DNA from: Monarcha castaneiventris obscurior
Lineage: Eukaryota; Chordata; Aves; Passeriformes; Monarchidae
Assembly: GCA_026261815.1 (NCBI GenBank)
Contig: JAMPIT010000417.1
Location: 1,273,501 to 1,337,500, forward strand
Length of the DNA stretch: 64,000 nt
Direction: 5' to 3'
Shown: positions 1-11,500 of the stretch, piece after piece
Layout of the letters: every line of letters begins with the position of its first letter
Numbering within the stretch: position 1 is the first letter of the stretch
The notes under the pieces: generated by a model
What the model was told of the DNA's origin: nothing
The model's database searches: none
Seen by the model: the letters and a program-made list of their open reading frames with translations, nothing else
Program-made: the position numbers and the translations under genes

Positions 1-347
1 ACAAACGTGATCCCGAAACTCAGTTTTATCCGGGAGTGGGGAAAGGTGGGACGAGGGAACAGGGACCAATGGGGAAGCTCTGGGGGAGTGACAAGGTGTA
101 GAGGCCAACAGCCAACCGGGGAATCCAAACTGGGATAGATTAACATAACTGAACCATGCATCCTGGGAGAAGCCTTTTGGTCACCTTAACATGCAGTGGT
201 TCTTGTGGTACTAGGGACGTGTCTTACTGAAAACTCTCTGCTCCTTGTAATGTATTTTCATCGGCCACCACACACATCTCTACTTTTCCCACATTCCTAA
301 AGTCACACAAAGAAAGACTCTAAAGCAAATCTTTCGGTTTCTCTCAG

Positions 348-361
348 TAAATAAATAAATA
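348..361 (-). promoter_or_regulatory. AU-rich element-like repeat (ATTTA pentamers)
   Basis: On the minus strand this reads as overlapping ATTTA units (TATTTATTTATTTA), the form of a class II AU-rich instability element. It only matters if the EEA1 3' UTR reaches this far, about 2.1 kb past the stop; otherwise it is chance AT-rich sequence. Confidence 0.25.
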
Positions 362-986
362 GAAAAAAAAATTCCCAGAGGCAGAGATTCTGTTCATATT
401 TTCTATTCAAAAGATTCTTATGCCAAACAGTCACACTGATGAAGAGAAACAGGGACTCCAGAGGCTCTGTTCATACGGAATTGTTGCAGCAATTGTTTTT
501 TTTGAGCAAGCAACTCTCAAATTCAAACCAGAAAAGCAGGTCAGTGTTTTGTATGAACCACAGTGGGAACCCAATCCCTTTTACAGTGACAAGAACAAGT
601 TACATCATTCAGCTGGCTTTTGGGAAATAAGAACTGAATTTTAAGAAAGCTCCTTGTCGTTGCAAATGTAGAACTAGCTGGGTAAGTTAAAAGGGAATAT
701 GAAACATATAGATCACTACTTCTGGAGTAGAAGGATAAAGTTTCTTCACTTGACAGTTAATCAAGACAAGACATTTTTCATGAAGGAGACACTTCTTCAT
801 TCACATATAGAGCTGTAACTAGATAAAAGCAAACAAATCTTCCTAATGATGACTAAGCTTCCGTCATTGTGACAGAATTTGATTCCTTGCCTCAGGAAAG
901 AAGCAGAGGAATTCAGGACACAACCGTTTTTTTCTGAACAGCTGGCAAATTTTGGTAAGATACTGAAGCATTTGGGGGGTGGAGAA

Positions 987-992
987 TTTATT
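987..992 (-). terminator. Distal poly(A) signal AATAAA
   Basis: A second canonical AATAAA on the minus strand, about 1.5 kb past the stop codon. It is a candidate for a longer 3' UTR form. Still more distal sites could lie outside the window. Confidence 0.35.
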
Positions 993-2195
993 AGGGTATT
1001 TAAGACAAAAACCTCCTAAATATTGGAAGACATACCCCCTGCTTGAAGAAATAATCTTAAAGGTTTTGAAATACCAGATACACAGGGAAGAAAAGTTAGA
1101 GACAGGCAGGCAAAAACAATGAGGTGCAAAGAAAATCACAACAAAAAAGAAGTTCGGAGCCTACATGAACTGTACAAGAAACTTCTGTTCCCAGTACAGA
1201 AAATATGAATAAATATTTAAAATCATATATAGTGGCCTCTTAGGTAGAGCTGTTTGGCTCATAACTAAGCCAGCAGCAGGAGATTCACACCACCATTCTG
1301 AGCAGACTAAATCACATAACTAACATAATACTTCAGAGCCCCTGGTAATGAGGGTCAGATGGAGTAATGGAAAAGTGAGGTTTGTTAGGTGTAGCAGTTC
1401 AGCCTCTGCCACCAAAAGCTGAGGGAAGGGACAGAAGAAAAGACAGTTTTCTAAGACAGTTGTTTCAAAAAATACTTTTCCTTAGTTGGATAGCTGGCTT
1501 GGAAGGTCTGGATGTCCCTTGGAACAGCAGTGATCTCTCAGTGCTTCCAGGGTATGGGCAGGGGCAGATGTGCTACAGGCTTCTACCAGTATTGTTTGTT
1601 TGCTTTTTAAAAGCCACATGTAAGGGTTTCTTGAATATTAAAATCCATCAACCAAATCCATAAATGTGAAATCAACCGCTATGGGATGAAATACTGTAAT
1701 GTATCATATAATATTGCTACAATGCCAGATAAACTTTGTCTCATCATTTGTTCACACATACTCAGAGAGACAGACACACTCCCACACCAACTGTGCAGTA
1801 CAGTAGGGGCAAAGATGTTCCAGCACTCAAAAGCTGTATTTAGATAAAGACATGAGTGCTGATACTACAAGTGGGCAAATAAAACTGAGTTGAAATTGAG
1901 TCCAGCCATTACCCTCACTGTGGAGTTCAAACTTTCGAGAGAAAAATGCAAGAACCAGAGAGACAGAGAAAAAACAAAATCATGGGGGGTTATAAAGAAC
2001 ATCAGATATGCAATCAAATGCAACAATTAGTTATGTTTTTACAGCAACATTTGATACATAAAATCCTTACAAGTTTTCGCATCTTCCTTTTTCTTTGAAG
2101 GAAACAAGAATAAACTTCAATATCACATAAATGCTGTTTCTCTTGAACAAAAAAATAAAAGATAAAAAAATACATTGTTACTCCTCTGTTTAAAC

Positions 2196-2201
2196 TTTAT
2201 T
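2196..2201 (-). terminator. Proximal poly(A) signal AATAAA
   Basis: A canonical AATAAA on the minus strand, about 265 nt past the EEA1 stop codon. It could end a short-UTR transcript. Cleavage would be expected 10-30 nt further left; use is not shown. Confidence 0.45.
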
Positions 2202-2464
2202 TACAAATAACTGGGTATTTCTAATCTAGACATAAAAGCTCTTTCCATGATTAATGTTAGTAAGCTATGGATGATCTGAGCCCATGTCTCACAAAAAAAT
2301 ACAATAGTTTTGCTTGGTATCAATAAACATTTTAAAATATACTAGATTTTGCCAAGTGTTACAATCATTGTCCATACTGAATAGTAGTCTGAGTGCTGAA
2401 TGAAGTGCATCAACAGAAATAGTAAATTTTAGTGTAACATTTCTTTGTCACTCACGATAGCCAG

Positions 2465-2587
2465 TTATCCTTGCAAGTCATTAAAGCAAGTATCACAGAC
2501 TCGGACAGGCTTCTTGGAAGAAGGAGTTAAGGCATTCTTTGCTGAGCACTCGGCACAAAAGATATTCCCACACTGTCTACAGTGATG
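2465..2587 (-). CDS. EEA1: EEA1 exon 29: C-terminal half of FYVE finger and stop
   Basis: Forty codons plus TAA (residues about 1370-1409). It begins [17 protein letters not shown] and ends FNDLQG. It supplies six of the eight zinc-binding cysteines as three CxxC pairs (CRQC, CAEC, CDTC), most of the basic R-R-H-H-C-R PI3P pocket, and the RVC motif. Acceptor AG is at 2589-2588, after a pyrimidine-rich run. The human equivalent of CDTC is CDAC; otherwise this is almost unchanged. The stop codon is at 2467-2465. Confidence 0.97.
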   Translation of the reverse strand, partial: HHCRQCGNIFCAECSAKNALTPSSKKPVRVCDTCFNDLQG

Positions 2588-5500
2588 CTGCAAAAGAGAA
2601 GAAACATACATGCTGAACATTGGTGGCAGAGCAGTGATCACTAATGGAGATCACTATCATGTTAAGTCAACTCTCAGCCAAATCAACTCTCACGTTCCAA
2701 AAGTTAATTTTAGTTTTTAAGTAGCAGTTACATAGCACAGAGGTCATATGAGTAAATCCTTTCTAAAGGGTAAATGAGTAAAACATTCAGAAGTACTCCA
2801 CTGAGTCAACAGAATATACCAGTTTCAGAAATGAGTTATATTCATCCTCCTCTTGAATTTGTTCTCTTGAACTTGTTCTGATCCCATGAAATACATTCTT
2901 CTTATATGTAACTACCTGCTTTCACACTGAGAAGTATCCTTGAATCAAAGGATCCAGCAGCCTTTGTTCAAGGACTACCCAAAGAACATCATTAAAATAG
3001 TGCAGGCCAAGGGGAGTCACCTAAGATCAAGTCAGGAAGCTCTGCAAAAATGAACCTCACAAATATCCCTCATCTACTTCATTGCCAAGTCATTTGTTGG
3101 CGGGGTGCTCATCTCTGGATGAAGGGCAGACCCTGCCAATTGATGCTAACATCTTAGCCGACCACAGCTGTTTTTACAACCAAGCTCTGGCTACAGACCT
3201 AAAACACATCCAGTTGTTTCTTCTGTTCCATGTCTAGCTGGTGTTTGGAACTGCAGAGTCACAAAGCACCAGATCATGGTGATGCCTCATATTTTCACAC
3301 ATACCTAATTTCAACCAATTTGCATTCCTTTTATACCCATAACTCTAGTTCAGACTGGTTATAAATGTATTTTCTGTAAATATGCTTATGACTGTGTAAT
3401 TTTGCCTGCTTGCTTAGGGGATTGAAGCATTTTAACACTGTTTTTAAGCTGATGCTGTTAAAATGGAAAAAGAACCATGAATAAAGTAAGCTCCACAGCC
3501 CTTATTTTTAATATGTTAAGGCACTGCAAACAATAACTGTATTCTGAGATGTCTTGAGAATCACAGCATTATTTTCTGAAGTATGTATCCCATCTAAGAG
3601 TTTGAAAACAATAAAAATAGAAGATCACCACAGAGTAGAACACACCTACCCTTCTTACTGTCACCGAAAAGCCTTTTCCACAGGCCATACAATTCTGTAC
3701 CTCATTGTCTTCTGCCCACTTCCTGTTGAGAGCTTGGGTGTGCTTGATCTATACAGAAGATGTAAAAAAAGCATCAGGCTTTTTTAAAAATGCATGTCTA
3801 TTTCCCCCTAATATCCTCTATTTCCACAGCACACACTACCCATTGCAGAATAAAAGCACCAATTCTGCCATGATACTCAGGGCTTATGTTTATTCAGAGA
3901 GAAAACCTTCCGAGCTTCAAAACTATAAGCAGATTCAATAACACACAGACAGAAGTATGACCCTCACAGACCACAAACATAACACCTTAAATTACTCTAG
4001 AAAGGCAGCCCACCACTAATCTGACACAAATTTGAAATTCTCCTAAGGTTCCAAACAGAAAATAAACAGGTTTAATAGCTTCAAATCAAATTATACCTGT
4101 AATGACTGGTTTTCTCGGCCAAGTTCCTGCATTGCAGCAGTTGTATTGTCCAGCTTTTTCTTCATTTCTACAAGTTTGGCTTGAAGCTTTTCAATTTCTC
4201 CCTCACTTTTTATACACCTGAGGTAAAATAATAAATAGTCAGCTCAAAGCATTTAAGACAATGTACAGTGTGTGTCCTTTGGGCCAGCTGTCAGTCTGAG
4301 AAGCTACCCGCATAAAATCCAGCCAAAAAAATCCTTGTTCTGAAAAGTTCTTGGATGCCTTGAGTAGGAAAACATTCTGTGTAACAATCAGTTAAAGATT
4401 ATACTGGCATTGCTCCTAAGTATCTGCAGCTTATCAATACCTGGAGTTACTCCCCAAACCAGGGACAATGCTGAATGCAGTCCCTCAACAGCAAGCCTTG
4501 ATAAATACCCCTGTGCAACAGGACACTCACAAACCAGCTGCTACAGATCAGGTCAGACAACAGAGCAGAAAAGGAACCTTCTTCTTCTAGCAAGGCCACC
4601 TCCCATCAGCTGAAACTCAGTTAACTGCAGAAAGCCAAATTTCAAAGGGTATTTTTCTGCCAAGATGTAAACAGCTACTGGATGAGTTCAATACAGTACA
4701 GCAAGGGATTGCCAAAGAAAGAGGATCTCACTTGAACTGATCCCATCCTTTCCCAAGGTCTACTGCTCAAAAGACAAATCACCAAGCTTGACAGTATCAA
4801 CAGACGTTTTCCCCTCTGCCTTCACCAAACATGTCAGGAAATAAGGACAAAGAAAGCTTCCAGTCTCACAGGTGTTTCTTTTGCCCTGGAAATCACTGCA
4901 TTCAGGTAGCTCCTGCTGTCTGGCAAGGCCTCCTCCTGCCTGAAGGAAAAGCGCTCTGCTTACCAAAGACTTAAATATAATGCAGAGACAACAGCAGGAC
5001 TGGAGAAAATAAGACTGCAGGTTTTCAGGAGGAAGAAAATGCCTCCTTTGTGAAATTTAGTCTATATAATCCAATTACATATTCAGTCTCCTAACACGGA
5101 GTAGTGGGCACACCTGGGAGTTCCTATGCAAATTCTGTGTTACTTAAGGCGTCTTTTCCAGGCTTCTGGATGACTATTGCAAGTATTCTAACTGAATCAA
5201 GGCATGGGAGTCTCAGAGTGATGGAGAACGACAGCTCAGGTAACAGAAGTTCCCTCTGCCAGGCCTCACAAGCTTCACACAACAGATGAGAAGCCACAGC
5301 CTATATACCTGAAATCTCAGAGGAGCCCAGTGTATTTAGAAGGCTCTTACAGATGGACAAATCTTTGAGAGCAAGCACAGAGCTGTGGCTTTGGTGATAA
5401 GTAAAGATCCTGACAAGCCTGCCTTATTTTCTACAGAATGATCACAAAGAGCACAGCTGGTTCCCAAAACCCCTTGCTGTGCTTTGGCAGGGATAACAGA

Positions 5501-8500
5501 AGGTTGCACTCTGGAAACTGCACCCACAGCCCAGGCACTAAGAACAAATACAGATTTAAATAAAGCATGAACACATAATCCTGAATCAACTCAAACAAGT
5601 TTTCATTCTCATTTCATTTCATTTCTCAAACTATACTTCCATATCATCATGACCACAGCTTACCTCTCCAGCAATGCTCTTCTCTCATCCTGATTATTCT
5701 GGACTGTTGCTTCCAAAACAGCATTGTCCCCACGTAAATCATCCGTCTGTTTCTCCAGCTCACTCACTCGTCTTTGACTGCTTTGCCACTCTTTCTTCAT
5801 GGTAGCCAGGTTTTCATTCAGGGCTGTGACCTGCATGGTGAGCTTGGTCTCCTTTTCCTCATGTTTCCGTTTTTCTTCTTCTTTGTCTTTTTTCTCTGTG
5901 TGCTATGAAGACAATGGAAAAATGAAAAACAAGATTCCAAGCATCCTCTCCCTATTCCCTATATATAATTGAGGCAAAGAATCTTACTGTGACAGAATCA
6001 CTACTTTTAATCAACAAACTCTACTAGACAAGGCTGTCACCTCACTGAATTTTCCTATACCATTAAATGCCTCAAAGATTTTTGATTTTGTCATTTAGAA
6101 ACTCATGCAAAGTGAAACTAAAGTCAACCCATTGTTTCTTTTCTGTCCCTGGAAGAATCCAAAGGCACATTCACAAAACAGCAGTCTCACACTCTCTAAA
6201 ATACTAACCAGTTTGGCTTCAATTTCAGCACATTCTTTCTTCAGCTCCTCTTCTCTCTTTTCCAGCTGATCTTTGACAGCTTGATGTTTTTGTTTCTCCT
6301 GTTCCAGAGTTGAATTTGTATTATCTATTTTGCCCTGCAGTTCTAATTTCTGTTGAATCAATAGCTGGTTTGCATCCTTGAGATTTGTCACCTCCTGTTA
6401 GGATACAGGGTTCAAAGTTAAAGTAACAACACTGAAAGCATAAATGGATTTAAATCCAAAAAGACTGTAATCCTTTCCTAGGAGAGGACAGCAATAATTT
6501 TTAGTTTTATCACTGGAAGAAAGGATGATTTTATAGCACAAAACATCAGTGATTTTCATGATCAAAGATTTTAAACTTACACTATAATCAACATTAAATT
6601 TTAGAAATTATTTTAATGCATGTTTCTGCTGAAGTAGAGAGGAAGATCTGTTGAATTGTTTCCTACAGTTCCTTGAAAAGATGCATCCATTGTAATTTTC
6701 TAGGTACTGTTCTAAAATTTACTTCACATTGTTCTCTGGTTGCAATAATGAGGTTAAAAACTTTGTAATGACAATGTAAAACTGAATGCTTATGGAAGAA
6801 AGTTAGTTTCTATTAGTCTTGAAAGTATAAAAAATTACTCTCTGTTTTAAGCAAGTAGGATGATATAAATAATGGCTTTACTTGTTCTTCTGTAACTGAA
6901 CTCAAGTAGAATAGTTAGTTTAATTCATAGAAATCACTTTCCTTAAAATTACACAGCCAAGCATATAGGTACTAACAGACTAATAGGGGTCAGCCATTTT
7001 TGCATAAATCAAAATTCAGAATACAAGTTAAAACCAAACCAAGGACAGTGAAGAGAACATATCCTCAGAATACAAGGATGCCTGACAAATAAGTATACAT
7101 CCATTCCTTGCTAGGAGATGGGAAACAGAATTTAAGTCTTTGGAGACTTTCAGCCTGATTGCTTGTATGGAGGCCAAGAAATGACTGTTAAGATGACATT
7201 AGTGTGCACACCTTTTACTTCTTTATAAATTTTATTCTTTAGAATAGAGTTTTCAGGAACAAGAATTAGGATACCTTTCCCCCAAGCACATATTGCTTGA
7301 GAGAAACAAAGTACAGACTTATACCTAAAAATTAAAGACCATTTTCTAAACAATGGAGAACAATAGAACATTGGAAGGTCATAAGTTCTCATGTTATTTT
7401 CTTTTTATTAGCATAGAGGGAATTGTACCTGTATTTATACTTGTACAACAATTTAAACTAAGTGTGCTTAACAGATGCAAATATAACTGCTAATAGTTCA
7501 TTATGGAAAACACAAACTACAGCCTTTTAGTAATGTTTGTTTTTATAGAGACTAAAAAACAGAATACGTAGAGTTTGACAAGAGACAGTTTTACTGAAAA
7601 CTAAAAATTATTTCATTTAAGCCTCCCAACTTTTACCCTTTAGGGAGCTCAATTGATTGTTACGATTTTGGAAAGGAGTTTGTCTTTTATGAGGTGCCTG
7701 ACATTGTTTCTTCCCCAACTGTGACTGTTTAAGACATTTTATTAAACAACACTAAGGGAGTTTCAACTCTACCATGCATGCCTGAGATGTCCCAGATGTG
7801 CCTAGAATATCTGGAAGAGTTCACCATCGTGACTCTTTGGACAGCCTTTCACTGCAGAACAGTCAAGCAGGGGTATGCAGAGTGAATTTACAGTGGAACT
7901 GAAGAAAAGCCAGGACATACAACCCATCCTGAAGCCAAAACAAGTTATGCAGCCCACCTGGCTCACTAGGCCCTGGTACTCAAGGATCATCACCAATCAA
8001 GACATCATTGCTGAGGAAGCTCAACAAAATCTGGGCTTTGGTTCCCTTACCTGTAATACCAATATTTACAGTAACCATCTTTGCAAAGCCATTCCAGATA
8101 ACATCTACTCAGTAGGCACATATTTCTCATTAGATAACCAAACACATGAAGAAGACTCAGTTTGTCTCAATACCTTCTCAAATTCTTGCTTGCAGGCTCT
8201 AAGCTCTTCACCCAGCTTGGCACTTTCTTTTTCAAGTCTAGTTCTTATTTCCTGGAGCTCTGCTGTTTTACATTTTTCATTAGCCAAATCTTTTTCTTTC
8301 AAAATCTTGAAGAGAAATAAAAGTGCTAGAAAAGTTACTTCTTCCAAGTTCACAAAATAAAAAACCCAACCAATCAAAAAACATCCAGGGTCCAAAAACT
8401 ACTTGGTGCCTTTTTAATTATGGGGAAACAACTGCCATATACCTATCCACAGTTTATAATGCAATTAGCAGCATGATTGCAGTTTTAGATTTAAAACTAA

Positions 8501-11500
8501 TGTTTTCCCACCTGTCTAGCCACAAACCTGTCTAGAACAAATTAGCAGCATATTTTGAATCAAATTCACTACAACTGTCTCTTTTTAAAGTATTTTTACT
8601 AAAGGTTCAGTAAAACTGTCATTGTTATGCTCTCAAATTAGAGATGTAATAGAAAATAATAAAAGGTGCCTGCATGGGGTGGATGTGACTGTGTGGAGAT
8701 TTCAAAAGGCAGAGGCATTTACCCTGTCATTCTGAAGATCTTGAAGCATTTTGGTCTTCTCACCCAGCTGCTGTTCTTTCTTTGATGCATCCTGCTCCAG
8801 TGCAGACTTAGCTTTCTTCAGCTCCTGAATCTGTTGATTATTGCTAGCAATTCGATTCCTGCTGGAAACTAATTCTTCTTGAGCTAGAGCAAGTTTTTCT
8901 TCTGTGGACTAATTACAAAGAGAGTTATGCAAGTTATCGGCCAGTACAAAAGTTTCAAATACTAAACAGACAGTTAAACATTTTCCAAGTAGAGAAATTG
9001 CTACCTAGAGTGCAACATTTAGCTTCAAATGTTGACAGACCATAATTACAGAAACTTCTAGTTTACAAAGTAATTTCCAGGAACAAAACCTTACTGTACA
9101 TATTCCAGCTTGCATCCTTACACAGACAAAAGAAGACAAAAAGACATGTGAAAACATGCAGAAGGGCAGAGAACAAAAACTGACAAAAAGAGAATGAACT
9201 TCAATTTGCTCACACAAATTTATTTTATCTAGGCAAATCAACTGTTCTATAACTCTAGACTGCTGTTACTTAAGAACCAGTGAAGCTATACTTTGAAGAT
9301 TTCAAAAATAATTCAATGCTATTTTTTACCAATTACTTAATAAAGCTAGTGCTAGGACAACTGCGAAATTTTTTAAAATTCTGAAGCAAAATGTATAAGG
9401 TAAAAATGCTAATATCAGGAGAAGACGTTTCACAGTTTCTGCTGCGCAAGCATTTTAAACATTAAGTTTAAACTTCCGTTCAAAAGCTACAGATAATACT
9501 TCATTTGCCTCTAACTCTCACCATTAGCTAGAAAAAAGCTTTGATTTATCTCTCTGAAACACACCACAAAATCCCAAGAAACAATCCAAAACTTGCACCC
9601 AAAGCCAAAGCTGATTCTGTTTGCTCACAGCAAAGTCAAACTTTGGGGGTCTTTTTGAGTTAATATCCTGGAGGTTATTTTTTTAAACCTTCTACCTTAG
9701 GTAAAGACTAGTTCCACTTGGAAACAACAAGAAAAAAATCAAACAAACTCATCCACTCATCCACTTCTTCAAAATATTGGAATTTTACAGAAATTTTTGA
9801 TGCTATGATACAGAAAGTGAGTGGAGATTTATTAGTAGTAATAAGTTTATTGCCTTCAGTGCAGCAGTAAGGATTTAAATTTTTTTCAGAACAAACTCAA
9901 TTATTTTCAAAGCTCCTGCTTAAATATTAATCAAACCACTTGCTGAAGGTTAGTGGTTTTAAAAGGAACTATAAGCAGAATTCTCCCTTCATTCAATTAT
10001 GCATATGCTTTAGTCACTCCCATGTTGATTTAAAAGCTAATTCATTTCTGATGCCTCATGACCCTCCTTTGTAATATCTGAAGTATTTTGCTTGTAGAGA
10101 CAGACTTAATTTGAAACAGCAGTGATGGAACACTGCTGCTTCAACAGCATTTTCAACAATCCCCATGACTCTTAAAAAGCTCGCAGTGGCTTTTAAAATT
10201 AATTTTCAAATAAGTTACTTTATTTGCTTTCTGAGATATTAGAGTTCACTACTTAACATTTTGAAAGGTGCTGACTCGGAATTTTTTGTAAGCAAAATAG
10301 GAGGTGCTTTAGCAGTTTTCAAGGTTTCAGCACAGTGGGCATTTCAGAAAGCACAATTATTCCCCTCTGCTCCAGTGTGTGCAGTGGAATACCATATTTT
10401 CCTAACACTAAGGAAGGATAGGAAGTCTAGCATCATCATATAACATCTTCACAAGAAAACCCAACAGTCTCTGCAGTTTTAGAAAGAAGCATAAGAAAGC
10501 CACAGCTTTTTATTCACATTTGTTTCCAGTAGAAGAAATGTGGCTACATCAAATTTTCTAGCATCAGATGATGAAATTTGATGAAGTGGATAGTGACATC
10601 CACACACAGTGGGTACTCCTCTCAACCCACCCCTCAAAGTCTCTGTTCTGTACAGGTTATCTCAATGTGTCTATACTGAAACTGAGACAAGGAACAGGTA
10701 CAGAACAAAAGAGGCCAATTAGTACTCATTTTTGTAAATAAAGAAGAATGCTAGGTTGACTGGTACAGAGTTGACATAAATTCAGAGATTTGAATATTAC
10801 AGTTTGATTCACTACAGCTTGGGCTGTGCTCGTGTAAATCATTGTGCCAACATCTCAACTGGTCCTAGCAGGGTGGTGGGACCCAGATTCATTCAACCTA
10901 CATGAAGTGCACAAACAAGCATGTGAGTTGTGTGCTCCCTGATCCCAGTCCACAAGGACCAACATTAAATTATTCACAGATGCTAACCTGATCTCTCTTC
11001 ACTCCCTAAAAAAAAGAGCTAGACTGACTGTATGCAACTTAGGCTCCTGACTTACAGAACTGAGGTCTGGCAAGCATGAATTTTGTTCCAGAGCATTCAC
11101 TCAATATATGCTGACAGCAATGCCAACACTGGAGACAAAGAAACATTCTTCTGAAAAAACAGAAGAAACCAGGACTGACTACAAAAAGCACAAATGCCAA
11201 AATTCAAGAATACTTGGCAGAGCTCAGGAGATCAGATTCACAGAAAGTATCCTCGCACTAAGTCAAAATCAAGGAAAAAATAACAGTTTGAACATTTTTA
11301 TTAACTCTTCTATATAAAAAATGCCTTTATCACCAAAAAAAAATTGTATTTATATATACACAAACAGATATGTGTATAAATAGGTGTGTGATATTTGTAT
11401 AAATAATGTATACAAAAAATATTTAGTGGTATCCTTTTTTAATTATATATACCCTTTGTTATCAAAAAACACAGCTTTAACAAGCACTCAAATCCTACAC

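Larger units (their letters stand above)
1..2464 (-). other. EEA1: EEA1 3' UTR and possible downstream flank
   Basis: This sequence follows the stop codon on the minus strand and holds no convincing coding sequence. Two AATAAA hexamers are visible on the minus strand, at 2201-2196 (about 265 nt after the stop) and 992-987 (about 1.5 kb after). EEA1 transcripts in mammals have long 3' UTRs, so much of this segment may be transcribed. Where the UTR ends cannot be decided from sequence alone. Confidence 0.6.

Noticed and set aside
7875..8360. 161-codon plus-strand open frame
   Set aside because: It overlaps EEA1 exon 24 on the opposite strand, which fits the protein and splice phase perfectly. 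The plus frame is a shadow.
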